Shown: positions 42,518 through 51,787 of the stretch, piece by piece | Layout of the letters: each line of letters starts with the position of its first letter | Numbering within the stretch: the stretch's first letter is position 1 | NCBI RefSeq assembly: GCF_020515625.1 | Contig: NZ_JAIWPJ010000002.1 | Coordinates: forward strand, 1,047,385 to 1,111,384 | Direction of reading: 5' to 3' | DNA from: Natrinema amylolyticum | Lineage (GTDB): Archaea; Halobacteriota; Halobacteria; Halobacteriales; Natrialbaceae | Length of the DNA: 64,000 nt | Notes under the pieces: generated by a model | The model's database searches: none | Told to the model about the DNA's origin: nothing | Seen by the model: the letters and a program-made list of their open reading frames with translations, nothing else | Program-made: the position numbers and the translations under genes

Positions 42518-44098
42518 ATGACAAATCTTGTCACTAATGTCGCGGAGGCCGTCGAGGAACACGGCGACAATACCGCGATCGGGTTTCAGGGCTCGGAAAC
42601 GAGCTACGAGGAGTTCTGGGGCCAGACCGGCGCCTTCGCGACCGCACTCGAGGAACGGGGGATCGGCGAGGACGACCGTATCGCGCTCTATCTGCCGAAC
42701 GTGCCGCCGTTTCTGATCTCCTTCCACGGGGCGCTCCGCGCCGGCGGGGTCGTCGTCCCGATGAACCCCCAATACAAGGCCCGCGAGATCGGTCATCTGC
42801 TCGCCGACAGCGGAGCGAAGGTGGTCGTCGCGCTCGCCGATCTCGTTCCCTTCGTCACGGAAGTACAGGACGAGACCGACGTCGAACACGTCGTCAGCGT
42901 CGGCGGCGACGCCGAGGGCGCGACCGCGTTCGAGGAGTTCCTCGAGCCCGGCGATCCCGGTGTCGCCGAGCGCGACGGCGACGACGACGCGGTCCAGCCC
43001 TACACCTCGGGGACAACCGGCCAGCCGAAAGGCGTCCAGCTCACCCACGAGAACCTCGCGTCGAACGCGAACGCGGCGTCGGAGCTCGTTCCCGACGGGA
43101 TCCGGCCGGACGACAAGCAGCTCGGCGTCCTCCCGCTGTTTCACATCTACGGGATGACCGTCGTGATGAACACGGCGCTGTTCAACGGCGCCGCGTACTA
43201 CCCGATGGCCTCGTGGGACGCACAGGACGCCGTCTCGCTCATCGAGGACGAGGAGCTGACGATCATGCACGGCGTGCCGGCGATGTACAACGACGTCATC
43301 AACCAGCCGAACGCCGAGGAGTTCGACATGTCGTCACTGCGGCTCTGCGGTGTCGGCGGCTCCGGCATTCCGGTCGAAGTCCTCCGTCAGTTCGAGGAGC
43401 TCTACGAGCCGAAGATCTACGAGGGGTACGGCCTGACCGAGACCAGCCCGATCACCCACTTCAACAGCCCGATCGACGGTCGCCGCGTCGGCAGCGTCGG
43501 TAAGACCGTCCCCGGCGTCGACTCGAAAGTCGTCGACGAGGAGTTCGAGGAGGTCCCGCCGGTCGAGGAGGGACCGATCGACGAGGAGGAGGCCGACCTC
43601 CGGGAGATCACCGGCGAAATCGTCGTCGCCGGGCCGAACGTGATGAAGGGCTACTACGGCCTGCCAGAGGCCAACGAGGAGGCCTTCACCGAAGAGGGCG
43701 GGCGGCGCTGGTTCCACACCGGTGACATCGGCTACGAGGACGAGGACGGCTTCTTCTACGTCGTCGACCGCGAGAAGCACATGATCGTCACCGGCGGCTA
43801 CAACGTCTATCCGCGCGAGGTCGAGGAGCTCCTCTTCGAGCACCCCGACGTCGCCGACGCCGCCGTGGCCGGCATTCCCGACGAACGCCGCGGGGAGACC
43901 GTCAAGGCCTTCATCGTCCGCACGCCCGAGGGCGACGTGACCGAGGAGGAAATCAAGGAGTACTGCCTGACCAACATGGCGGAGTACAAACACCCGCGCG
44001 AGGTCGAGTTCGTCCAGGAACTCCCGCGGACGACTACCGGGAAGGTCCAGAAGTTCAAGCTCCGCGAGCAGGAGGACGGAGAGGAGGTGGCCGAATAA
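42518..44098 (+). CDS. Acyl-CoA synthetase (AMP-forming)
   Basis: 526 residues of the ANL superfamily. The A3 motif is TSGTTGQPKGVQLTHEN, YGLTETSPITHF and the WFHTGDIGY / DREKHMIVTGGYNVYPREVE block follow, and the catalytic Lys is in TTGKVQKFKL near the end. It activates a carboxylic acid to the CoA ester. The coupled enoyl-CoA hydratase suggests a fatty, aromatic or branched acid; the chain specificity cannot be read. The start MTNLVTNVAEAVEE follows a TTTTTTA tract 30 bp upstream. Its TAA overlaps the next ATG (TAATG). Confidence 0.93.
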   Translation: MTNLVTNVAEAVEEHGDNTAIGFQGSETSYEEFWGQTGAFATALEERGIGEDDRIALYLPNVPPFLISFHGALRAGGVVVPMNPQYKAREIGHLLADSGAKVVVALADLVPFVTEVQDETDVEHVVSVGGDAEGATAFEEFLEPGDPGVAERDGDDDAVQPYTSGTTGQPKGVQLTHENLASNANAASELVPDGIRPDDKQLGVLPLFHIYGMTVVMNTALFNGAAYYPMASWDAQDAVSLIEDEELTIMHGVPAMYNDVINQPNAEEFDMSSLRLCGVGGSGIPVEVLRQFEELYEPKIYEGYGLTETSPITHFNSPIDGRRVGSVGKTVPGVDSKVVDEEFEEVPPVEEGPIDEEEADLREITGEIVVAGPNVMKGYYGLPEANEEAFTEEGGRRWFHTGDIGYEDEDGFFYVVDREKHMIVTGGYNVYPREVEELLFEHPDVADAAVAGIPDERRGETVKAFIVRTPEGDVTEEEIKEYCLTNMAEYKHPREVEFVQELPRTTTGKVQKFKLREQEDGEEVAE

Positions 44099-44898
44099 TG
44101 GCCCTCGGCGACGACGTCCTCCTCGAGATCGAGGATGAGGGGGTCGCGACGATCACGCTCAACCAGCCCGACAAACGAAATCCCCTCTCGGAGGGGATCA
44201 GCGCCGGCCTCACCGAGGCCCTGGACGAGATCGAGGACAGCGACGCCCGCTGTGTCGTCCTCGAGGGATCGGGCGGCGCGTTCTCGGCTGGCGGCGACAT
44301 CGAGTCGATGGTCGAGGGGATCGAGAACGAGGTACCGGCCGACGAGCGGGTTCGGACGCTCGAGCGGTCGACCAACGAACTGATGCGGCGGCTGATCGAC
44401 TTCCCGGTCCCGACGGTGGCGGCCATCGACGGCCCAGCCGTCGGCGCCGGCGCGAACCTGGCGCTGGCCTGCGACATGCAACTCGCGACCGAAGACGCCG
44501 TCTTCGGCTTCGTCTTCCGGCAGGTCGGGCTGAGCGTCGACGCAGGTACCTCCTATCTGCTCCCCCGCGTCGTCGGTGAGAACGTCGCGAAGGAACTCGT
44601 GCTCACGGGCGATATCATCGGTGCGGATCGCGCTGACGAGCTCGGACTGGTCAACCACGTCTACGCGGCCGACGAGTTCGACGAGCAGGTCGAGGAATTC
44701 ACCGCGAAGATCGTCTCCGGCCCGCCGATCGCGTTGCGTCACGCCAACCGCCTCCTCGGCGAGGGCTTAGAGAAATCGCTCGAGCAGGCCCTGACCGACG
44801 AGGCGACGGCCCAGGGGATCGTCTTCGAGACCGCGGACCACGAGGAGGGGGTCAACGCCTTCTTCGAGGACCGCGATCCCGAATACGAGGGTCGGTAG
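44098..44898 (+). CDS. Enoyl-CoA hydratase/isomerase family protein
   Basis: 266 residues of the crotonase fold. The oxyanion hole loops are GGAFSAGGDIES and DGPAVGAGANLALACD, and the C-terminal helix (HANRLLGEGLEKSLEQAL) is present. The usual hydratase Glu pair is not unambiguous: the second position reads FRQVGLSVDAG with Asp where Glu is often found, so the reaction may be isomerase or hydratase. It is coupled to the acyl-CoA synthetase by a 1-bp overlap. Confidence 0.9.
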   Translation: MALGDDVLLEIEDEGVATITLNQPDKRNPLSEGISAGLTEALDEIEDSDARCVVLEGSGGAFSAGGDIESMVEGIENEVPADERVRTLERSTNELMRRLIDFPVPTVAAIDGPAVGAGANLALACDMQLATEDAVFGFVFRQVGLSVDAGTSYLLPRVVGENVAKELVLTGDIIGADRADELGLVNHVYAADEFDEQVEEFTAKIVSGPPIALRHANRLLGEGLEKSLEQALTDEATAQGIVFETADHEEGVNAFFEDRDPEYEGR

Positions 44899-44985
44899 GC
44901 GCGCTCGCAGTCGAGATTTCGCATTGGCTTTTCAGTTACCCTCCTATCAGAAATTATTCCTACAAAGCTGTTAGAACGTATAGGT

Positions 44986-45198
44986 ATGCCGCCAGCCTCA
45001 CTTCGGGATCAGATACGGTCCCCTACCGGCGTTGCGATCGGGATCCTATGGCTCGCGAGTTCGATATATGGAATCCTCAGTCCCTTGAGTATCTTCCTGT
45101 CGTCGATCCTCCCGCTCGCCCTCATCGCGTCCGTGTTCCTCCTTCAACTGTTCTACCGGCTGGTCGTGGCCGTCGAGCACCTCGCCTACGAACCGTAG
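44986..45198 (+). CDS. Small two-helix membrane protein (70 aa)
   Basis: MPPASLRDQIRSPTGVAIGI begins a first hydrophobic helix, and a second spans about residues 38-60 (LALIASVFLLQLFYRLVVAV). Polar tail EHLAYEP. A TATA-like element (tgttagaacgtataggt) about 20-30 bp upstream. No family recognised. Confidence 0.65.
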   Translation: MPPASLRDQIRSPTGVAIGILWLASSIYGILSPLSIFLSSILPLALIASVFLLQLFYRLVVAVEHLAYEP

Positions 45199-45247
45199 CG
45201 GCGCCCGCTCGAGAACCGGTGACGATCCGGTGGCGACACGACCGCCG

Positions 45248-45694
45248 TTACTGCATGGTCTCTCCGACGGGAACCAGCGTCGATACCCGCGCGTTCTCCT
45301 TGATTTTGAGCCCGCCGTCGGCCACCGTCAGCGGGATTAAGGGCAGGTGGTCTCGCACCTGCATCGACGGATGGGAGCCGCCGCGAGCCAGCAGTTCGTT
45401 GCGGGGCTGGAGCTGGACCGGCTCCTCGAGGTCGGTCAGGAACTCGTTGTGCTGGACGACGTACTGGCCGCCGTCGAGGTGCCACCAGCCGAACTCGTCG
45501 TGAGGGGACTCGAGTTCCGTCGGGACGGGCTCGAGGTCGGCGTCCGTGAGTTCATCGCCGCCGAAGTCGAGGCGGCCGGGAGCGGCCACCTCGTAGACGG
45601 CGCTGACCGTCAGGTCGACGCCGCGGTCGGTGACCTGTACCGGTTCGTACACCTTGTTATCGACGAATTCGGCGAGGGGATGGTCGGCGGACAT
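45248..45694 (-). CDS. dCTP deaminase/dUTPase-like protein
   Basis: 148 residues of the trimeric dUTPase/DCD beta-fold. Motif LLARGGSHPSMQVRDHLPL resembles the DCD central loop and LTVADGGLKIKENARVSTL the C-terminal part. Members deaminate dCTP or hydrolyse dUTP to keep uracil out of DNA. The conserved S-x-x-R-x-S pattern of canonical DCD is not obvious, so it may be a non-catalytic or specialised paralogue. Start ATG 45694 (MSADHPLAEFVDNK). Confidence 0.8.
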   Translation of the reverse strand: MSADHPLAEFVDNKVYEPVQVTDRGVDLTVSAVYEVAAPGRLDFGGDELTDADLEPVPTELESPHDEFGWWHLDGGQYVVQHNEFLTDLEEPVQLQPRNELLARGGSHPSMQVRDHLPLIPLTVADGGLKIKENARVSTLVPVGETMQ

Positions 45695-45823
45695 ATCGGG
45701 CGATACGACGGTTCCGAGCGTAAAAAATGATACTGTCAGCGAGCGTGGACGACGCCGTCCGTCACCGGTTCGCCGACGGGGCCGAGCGCAATCGTTTTCA
45801 CCGCTGCGTAGAAATTCGCTCGA

Positions 45824-46777
45824 GTGAACAGGTTCCTCGGGCTGTGCTCGCTGGCCGTCGCCGTCGTCGCCACCGTCGCCGCGAACGCCGTGCCGGCGCT
45901 GGACCCCACGTGGTTGCCCACTGGGGGCGTCCCAGGGGACGTCATCGCGACGAAGGCCCTCTTGGCGATCGCCGTCGTCGCCGGAACCTACGGGATCTAT
46001 CATCTGGCTCGGCACCTGCTGGTCCGACGGATCGCGAGCAAACGGCGGGCTCACGACGCGCGGAACGTCCTCCGATTTGGCCTCGGTGCGGTCACCGTCA
46101 TCGGACTGCTCGGCGTCCTCACCGAGCAGTGGCTCGGCGTGCTCTTTTCGCTCGGCGTGGTCGGTTTCGCGGTCACCTTCGCGCTCCAGCAGCCGCTGTT
46201 CTCGCTGATGGGATGGTTCTACATCATGATCAAACGACCCTATCAGGTCGGCGACCGCGTCCGGATCGGCGACGCCAAGGGCGACGTGATCGAGGTCGAC
46301 TTCCTCGTCACCACCCTCTGGGAGATCAACGGCGAACTCGTCTCCTCGAACCAGCCCTCCGGCCGCGTCGTCACCCTGCCCAACAGCACCGTCCTCTCCT
46401 CGGAGGTGTACAACTTCTCGTGGGAGAAGTTCCCCTACGTCTGGAACGAGATCTCGATTCAGCTCTCCTACGAGACCGACCTCGCGTTCGCACAACAGGA
46501 ACTGACCGACGTCGCGGACGACTACCTGGGCGAGCGCATGGCCCAGAACATCGCCCGCTACCGCGAACTCCTCGCCGAGACGCCGGTCGAACTCGAGGTC
46601 CGGGACGGACCGTCGGTCAACGTCGTGCAACAGGAGTCGTGGGTCGAACTCCGGCTCCGCTATCTTGTCCATCCGCGACGCGGCCAGCGGGTGAAAAACG
46701 ACCTCTACGAGCGGGTCCTCGAGCGGTTCAACGAGCACCCCGACCGCGTGTCGTTCCCGGTGAGCCGGAACCGGTAA
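45824..46777 (+). CDS. MscS-family mechanosensitive channel
   Basis: 317 residues. Three or four N-terminal helices (about 5-25, 35-60, 82-112) lead into the pore helix and the MscS beta domain (RPYQVGDRVRIGDAKGDVIEVDF, then VTLPNSTVLSSEVYNFSW). The C-terminal domain ends FPVSRNR. It should be an osmotic release valve in the plasma membrane. GTG start at 45824 (VNRFLGLCSLAVAVV) is the only one that keeps the first helix. Confidence 0.88.
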   Translation: MNRFLGLCSLAVAVVATVAANAVPALDPTWLPTGGVPGDVIATKALLAIAVVAGTYGIYHLARHLLVRRIASKRRAHDARNVLRFGLGAVTVIGLLGVLTEQWLGVLFSLGVVGFAVTFALQQPLFSLMGWFYIMIKRPYQVGDRVRIGDAKGDVIEVDFLVTTLWEINGELVSSNQPSGRVVTLPNSTVLSSEVYNFSWEKFPYVWNEISIQLSYETDLAFAQQELTDVADDYLGERMAQNIARYRELLAETPVELEVRDGPSVNVVQQESWVELRLRYLVHPRRGQRVKNDLYERVLERFNEHPDRVSFPVSRNR

Positions 46778-46819
46778 CGACCGCTGGCGCGGGGAGCCCG
46801 CACCGGACTCCCCGAACCC

Positions 46820-46902
46820 TATAGTAGCCACTGAAACGATTTACATACTGATCGCGACGCTGTCGTGCGTCAGATGTGCACTGACTTCCAGTGGCTACTA
46901 TA
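46820..46902. mobile_element. 83-bp MITE with 14-bp perfect terminal inverted repeats
   Basis: tatagtagccactg at 46820-46833 and its exact reverse complement cagtggctactata at 46889-46902. The inside is partly AT-rich and non-coding. No transposase. Terminal repeats with this core (TAGTAGCCACTG) recur in haloarchaeal genomes, from memory; a parent IS family was not identified here. Flanking TA could be the target duplication. Confidence 0.75.
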
Positions 46903-46904
46903 TG
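46899..46904 (+). promoter_or_regulatory. TATA box formed by the MITE right end
   Basis: tatatg spans the end of the MITE and lies 24-29 bp before the ATG at 46928, the spacing expected of a haloarchaeal promoter. The MITE insertion may therefore have created or replaced this promoter. Confidence 0.5.
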
Positions 46905-46927
46905 TACTGGCGACCGTATCCCCGGGT

Positions 46928-47596
46928 ATGACCGACGTCCTCACCGACGAGATCGCTCGCTTCGTTCGCGCGGTCGGTCCGGATCCCGACGAGACGCTGA
47001 TCGAGATGGACGAGTACGCCGCCGCCGAGGGGTTCCCCCACGTCGGCCCCGATGTCGGTGCGTTCCTCCGCTTCATCGCCCGCCTGAACGACGCCGAGCG
47101 GATCTTCGAGTTCGGGTCCGGCTACGGCTACTCGGCCTACTGGTTCGCCGACGCGCTCCCCGACGACGGCGAGATCGTTCTCACGGAGGTCGACGAGGAC
47201 GAACTCGAGCTTGCCCGCGAGTACATGGCCGCGGGCGGCTACGACGATATCACGCGGTACGAACTCGGTGACGCGATGGCGACGATCGACCGCTACGACG
47301 GCCCGTTCGACGTCGTCCTGATCGACCACCAGAAGAGCCGGTACGCGGACGCGTTCGAGGCCGTTCGATCGAAAATTCCCGTCGGCGGCGTCGTCGTCGC
47401 CGACAACGCGATCACGGCCAGCGTCGTCGAGTTCGATGACCTGCTCGAGTGGGCCGAGGGCGGCTCCCCGACGGACGCGAACGAACACACGCAGGGGGTC
47501 ATCGACTACCTCGAGACGGTCCGCGACGATCCGGACTTCGAGACGGTCCCCGTCCCGCTCGGCGAGGGGATCGCAGTGAGTTACCGCGTCGGGTAG
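46928..47596 (+). CDS. O-methyltransferase (class I, SAM-dependent)
   Basis: 222 residues. Motif I FEFGSGYGYSAYWFADAL, then VLTEVDEDELELAREY and VVLIDHQKSRYADAFEAV. The catechol O-methyltransferase-like layout with acidic residues after motif I would bind Mg and a small phenolic or related substrate. Start ATG 46928 (MTDVLTDEIAR) lies downstream of a MITE-derived TATA box. Its 3' end overlaps the convergent membrane-protein gene by 16 bp. Confidence 0.87.
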   Translation: MTDVLTDEIARFVRAVGPDPDETLIEMDEYAAAEGFPHVGPDVGAFLRFIARLNDAERIFEFGSGYGYSAYWFADALPDDGEIVLTEVDEDELELAREYMAAGGYDDITRYELGDAMATIDRYDGPFDVVLIDHQKSRYADAFEAVRSKIPVGGVVVADNAITASVVEFDDLLEWAEGGSPTDANEHTQGVIDYLETVRDDPDFETVPVPLGEGIAVSYRVG

Positions 47597-48036
47597 TCGG
47601 TCGTCTCGCCGTCGAACACCTCTTCGGGCTCCTCAGCGGGCGCCGGGGAGCCGTACTCCCGGAAGCCGAGGAAGATCGTCGTCCCGGCGGCGGCGAGCAG
47701 CGTCGCCCGCGTGATCGCAGCGAGTCCGACGACCGTCACCCACGCAGGTCCCGGCGCGATCGAGCCGACGGTCTCGAGGCCGACGGCGTGAGCCCCGGCG
47801 ACCCCCAGAAACGAGAGCCACAGTCCCAGCGCGGCGTACGCGAGGTGCTCCCGCGTGACCGATCGAGCGTAGCGAGCGAGGCAGTAGACGCCGCCGACAG
47901 CGAGTCCCGTCGCTCCGAGGGTGAGACCGATTCCGTCGGCGGCGACGGTCGCGACGCCGGCGACGGCGAAACAGACGAGCGAGGCGGCGAGCAGGGATCG
48001 ATCCGAACCGCGTGTTGTCGGAATCACGTCGTGCAC
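47581..48036 (-). CDS. Four-helix membrane protein flanking a histidine kinase (151 aa)
   Basis: A GTG start gives VHDVIPTTRGSDRSLLAASL. Four hydrophobic helices follow (about 14-35, 38-60, 70-90, 100-125) and a Pro/Glu-rich cytoplasmic tail (FREYGSPAPAEEPEEV). A TATA box (tatatatcc on the minus strand, 48063-48072) lies about 30 bp upstream and favours this start over a long low-complexity extension. It resembles the protein at 51788-52240 in helix layout and tail (GFAWYGIHPGQPTPEE). Confidence 0.7.
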   Translation of the reverse strand: MHDVIPTTRGSDRSLLAASLVCFAVAGVATVAADGIGLTLGATGLAVGGVYCLARYARSVTREHLAYAALGLWLSFLGVAGAHAVGLETVGSIAPGPAWVTVVGLAAITRATLLAAAGTTIFLGFREYGSPAPAEEPEEVFDGETTDYPTR

Positions 48037-48186
48037 CGCTTTGGCGGGTTGAGTAGGCGGCCGGATATATAGCTGTTGGCTGACTGCAGGCGTTTCGGAC
48101 CGCCCGCTCGAGTCGGGGCCGGTCCGCGGCCGCACGGGCGATGACGGGGTCTCGGTCCGGGCTGCGCCGACGGCGACGGGATCTCG

Positions 48187-48279
48187 GTCCGCTGCACCGA
48201 CGGCCGGCGGGTGTTCAGTCCGCTGCACCGACGACTGGCGGGTGTTCAGTCCGCTGCACCGACGACTGGCGGGTGTTCA
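48187..48279. repeat. 31-bp tandem repeat, three copies
   Basis: Units at 48187-48217, 48218-48248 and 48249-48279; the last two are identical, and the first differs at a few bases. A degenerate earlier copy lies at about 48155-48186. The final copy contains the stop codon of the histidine kinase (TCA on plus, TGA on minus), so each unit carries a copy of that stop. Confidence 0.85.
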
Positions 48280-51200
48280 GTCCGCCGCGGCGTCGACGGT
48301 CGGGAGGGTGAACGAGAACGTCGACCCCTCGCCGGGGTCGGAGTCGACTCGGATCTCGCCGCCGTGGCGCTCGACGATTCGATGACAGAGCGCGAGCCCG
48401 ATTCCCGTTCCGGCGTGTTCGTCGCGGCTGTGGAGGCGCTGGAACACCTCGAAGATCCGATCTTGCTCCGCGGGGTCGATCCCGATCCCTTCGTCGCGGA
48501 CCGAAATCTCCCACATCTGACCGGTGCGCTCGGCGCTGACGTGAATCCGCGGCGGCTCGTCGCCGCTGTACTCGATCGCGTTCGAGAGCAGGTTCTGGAA
48601 TACCTGCCGGAGTTGGCTCGCATCGCCCGCGACGCGGGGCAGGTCGTCCGCCGTGATCTCGGCGTCGCGGTCGTCGATACGTAACTGGAGGTCCTCGCGA
48701 ACGTCCGCGAGGACCACATCGAGGGCGACCGGCTCGAAGGGATCGCCCTGCGTCTCGACGCGGGAGTACTCGAGGAGGCCGTCGATCATCTCGCGCATGC
48801 GCTCGGCCCCGTCGACGGCGTAGTCGATGAACTCTCTGCCGTCCGCGTCGAGGTCGTCGGCGTATCGGCCCTCGATCAACTGGAGGTAGCTGGTGATCAT
48901 CCGCAGGGGCTCCTGTAAGTCGTGCGAGGCGGCGTAGGCGAACTGCTCTAAGCGTTCGTTCGACTCCTCGAGTTTGCGCCGGTACTCCGTTCGTTCGGTG
49001 ATATCCTGAATGACGAGCATCCCGCCGGAGACCTCGCCGCCGGTCCGGACGGGAAGGGTGGTGGCACGGAGTTCCCGGCCGCGGTAGGTCACCTCGAAGG
49101 TACGCTCGTCACCGTCGAGAGCGGCCCGGAAGTGGGGTTCGATGTCGGCGAGCAGCTCGTCGGAATACCGCTCGTGGATCGATTGGCCGATCGCGACCTC
49201 GCGATCGATCCCGATTTCGCCGAGGAGTTGGCCGCCGGCAGCGGTGTACCGAAGTTCGTCGTCGAAGAGGGCGACGACGCCGTTCGGAAAGTTCTCCGCG
49301 AGGGTGCGATAGCGCTGCTCGCTCTCCTCGAGCCGGCGCTGTCGTTCCTGTCGCTCGGTGACGTCCCGAACGACGCCGATCCGTTCGCGACCGGTGTCCG
49401 CGGTCGTGATCGATGTCACCGTCGCCTCTATCGGGACCTGCTCGCCGGATTTCGTCTCGAGTACTGTCTCTATCGCCGGCTCGTCGCTCTCGTTGGCGGC
49501 GATCCGCTGGGCGGTCTCCATCACCCGTTCGTCGACGACGAGCGAGCCGTGGCTTCCGAGCAACTCGTCGCGATCGTAGCCAGTGAGAGCCGCGTACGCG
49601 TCGTTAACCATCGTGAACCGGCCCTCCTCGTCGAGGACGTAGATACCGTCCTCGATGGTCTCGATGATCCGCTCGTACTGCTCGAGGTGGCGTTCGCGCT
49701 GCTTCCGGTCGCTGATATCGCGGAAGTACACTGACAGTCCCGTCTCGGAGGGGTACGCCTGAATCTCCATCCAGATGCCCAGCGAGTCCGAATAGCGCTC
49801 CCACGAAACGGACTGTTGGGTCTCCATGGCCTCCCGGTAGCGCTCGATGAGATCGGATCGCGTTCCGCTGGGGAACGTCTCCCAAATGTTCTCGCCGACG
49901 AGCTCCTCGTCCGCGTACCCGAGCAGCTCGTTCGCGCGGTCGTTGACGTGCGTGAACTCCCAGTCGTCGTCGAGCGCGTAGAACGCGTCCGAGATGCGAC
50001 CGAAGATCTCGCTCAGTTCGGTCTCGAGCTCGCGCTTACGGCGCTCGAGGCGACGCTCGTGTTCCTTGAGCGCCGTGATGTCCTCGCCGGCCGAGATGAC
50101 CCGCTCGAGCTCGCCATCGGCACCGAACACGGGGACGGCGGTGACGGAGAACCACGTCCGTTCGCCCGACGGCCCCTCGATCGCGAGCACCTCGTCGGAG
50201 ACCGGTTCGCCGGTGTCCCTGACGCGCGCCGACGGCCCGTCGTCGGGCGCAATTGGGTCGCCGTCAGCGTCGACGACGGTCCGTTCGGCGAGCAGTTCCG
50301 TCTCGCCGAGCGGTTCCCGATCGTCGAGGCCGAGCGCCGTCTGTGCGTGTCGATTCGCCAGCACGGTCTCACCGTCGGCGTCCTCGACGGAGATCGCGAC
50401 CGGTGCCGTCTGGAGCAGCGTCTCGGTCTGGGCCCGCTCGCGCTCGAGGCTCCGTTCGTGACTGATTCTGTCGAAGGTCGCCTCGAGACTCGACGTCGCG
50501 ATTTTCGCGAGCGAGAGGTCGCCCTCGTCGAACGCGCCGGGCGCTTCGGAGCCGATGATGACGACGCCGTGGTCCCCGATCGGGAGACAGATCTCGCTTC
50601 GGATCGGCGTCTCGGGGTTGTAGACGTCTGAATCGGCGGTCACGTCGTCGTAGATGACCGGCTCACCGGTCTCGAAGACGCGCCAGGCGATCCCCTCCCC
50701 CGCTGCGAACGTCGGGATCTCGTCGAACAGGGCCGCCGCGGGCTCGGACCGGGCGACCGGCTCGAGCGCTGCCGTCTCCGGGTCGTGGAGGAAGACGCCG
50801 TTGATCTCGAGATCGAGGATATCGAAGAGCTGCCGGCAGGCCCGTTCGGCGACCGTCTCTCGCGTCTCGGCACCGAGCCACTCGCGGACGGCCTCGTTCA
50901 GCCGCCGGAGCTGGGAGGCGCGCCGGTGCTGTTCGGTCACGTCGTAGTAGAGCTCGACCCGGCCGCCCGCGTAGGGCCCGGTTTCGATCGGCTTGCTCCG
51001 ATGTTCGAGCCAGCGCTCCTCGCGGCCGTCGCCCGGCGTAATGTGACATTCGAAGCGCTCAGTGTGGCTGTTGTCGTCGTAGGTCGCTCCGAGGATGTCG
51101 ACGAACTCGTCCGGATCGCCGACCCGGTCGCGAATCGTCTCGTCGATCACACTCATTTTGTCCCGGCCGATCACGTCCGTCGCGTCGAGTCCGAAGTACC

Positions 51201-51729
51201 GCTCGGTGGCGTCGTTGATCCACGCGACGTCGAACGAGTCGTCGAGCACGAAGACGCCCACGTCGGCTCTCTCGAGCACCGCGGTGATCGATTCGAACGG
51301 CTCAGGCCGGGTCGACTCGGATTCCGCCGGCGCTCGAGTGTCGCGGTCGAGTTCTGTGACGACGCCGATCGACCCCTGACGGCCGTCGGGACCGGGGACC
51401 GTTCCGAGCCGTAGCTCGCAGGGAATTGCGGCGTCGTCGACCGTCCTGATCGATCGTTCGAGTTCGGAGACGCCGGCGGACTCCACTTCGGCCGGTTCGA
51501 TACTGGGCTCGCTGAAGAGCGCCGCGACGTGCTCACCGCGGAGCGTCTCGCGTGCGTGGCCGGTCAGCTCGAGGAGGGTATCGTCGACCGCGACGATCCG
51601 ATCGTCGGCGTCCAGTTGGAAGACGCCGTCCGCGACCGTATCGACGAGCGTCCGGTACCACTGGAGTGCCGCCCGATCGTCACCGTCGCTCCAGGGGGCT
51701 GGCGCCGCCGGCTCCGCCCGTTCAGTCAT
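48277..51729 (-). CDS. Large multi-PAS/GAF sensor histidine kinase
   Basis: 1150 residues. Order: PAS (about 30-140), PAS (155-275), GAF (285-425), PAS (440-560), PAS (570-690), PAS (700-810), PAS (815-925), HisKA with acceptor His in AASHDLQEPLRM, then HATPase_c with LRQVFQNLLSNAIEYSG, DEGIGIDPAEQD and GTGIGLALCHRIVE. No receiver domain and no membrane span, so it is probably a soluble sensor of redox, light or ligands through PAS/GAF domains. It lies between two small four-helix membrane proteins that may be its partners. Start MTERAEPAAP at 51729. Confidence 0.95.
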   Translation of the reverse strand: MTERAEPAAPAPWSDGDDRAALQWYRTLVDTVADGVFQLDADDRIVAVDDTLLELTGHARETLRGEHVAALFSEPSIEPAEVESAGVSELERSIRTVDDAAIPCELRLGTVPGPDGRQGSIGVVTELDRDTRAPAESESTRPEPFESITAVLERADVGVFVLDDSFDVAWINDATERYFGLDATDVIGRDKMSVIDETIRDRVGDPDEFVDILGATYDDNSHTERFECHITPGDGREERWLEHRSKPIETGPYAGGRVELYYDVTEQHRRASQLRRLNEAVREWLGAETRETVAERACRQLFDILDLEINGVFLHDPETAALEPVARSEPAAALFDEIPTFAAGEGIAWRVFETGEPVIYDDVTADSDVYNPETPIRSEICLPIGDHGVVIIGSEAPGAFDEGDLSLAKIATSSLEATFDRISHERSLERERAQTETLLQTAPVAISVEDADGETVLANRHAQTALGLDDREPLGETELLAERTVVDADGDPIAPDDGPSARVRDTGEPVSDEVLAIEGPSGERTWFSVTAVPVFGADGELERVISAGEDITALKEHERRLERRKRELETELSEIFGRISDAFYALDDDWEFTHVNDRANELLGYADEELVGENIWETFPSGTRSDLIERYREAMETQQSVSWERYSDSLGIWMEIQAYPSETGLSVYFRDISDRKQRERHLEQYERIIETIEDGIYVLDEEGRFTMVNDAYAALTGYDRDELLGSHGSLVVDERVMETAQRIAANESDEPAIETVLETKSGEQVPIEATVTSITTADTGRERIGVVRDVTERQERQRRLEESEQRYRTLAENFPNGVVALFDDELRYTAAGGQLLGEIGIDREVAIGQSIHERYSDELLADIEPHFRAALDGDERTFEVTYRGRELRATTLPVRTGGEVSGGMLVIQDITERTEYRRKLEESNERLEQFAYAASHDLQEPLRMITSYLQLIEGRYADDLDADGREFIDYAVDGAERMREMIDGLLEYSRVETQGDPFEPVALDVVLADVREDLQLRIDDRDAEITADDLPRVAGDASQLRQVFQNLLSNAIEYSGDEPPRIHVSAERTGQMWEISVRDEGIGIDPAEQDRIFEVFQRLHSRDEHAGTGIGLALCHRIVERHGGEIRVDSDPGEGSTFSFTLPTVDAAAD

Positions 51730-51787
51730 TGCGAGTAGGAGGCCGTTCGAACGGATAAGTCCAGCGCCGCTGGCCGTCTCGAGCGGG

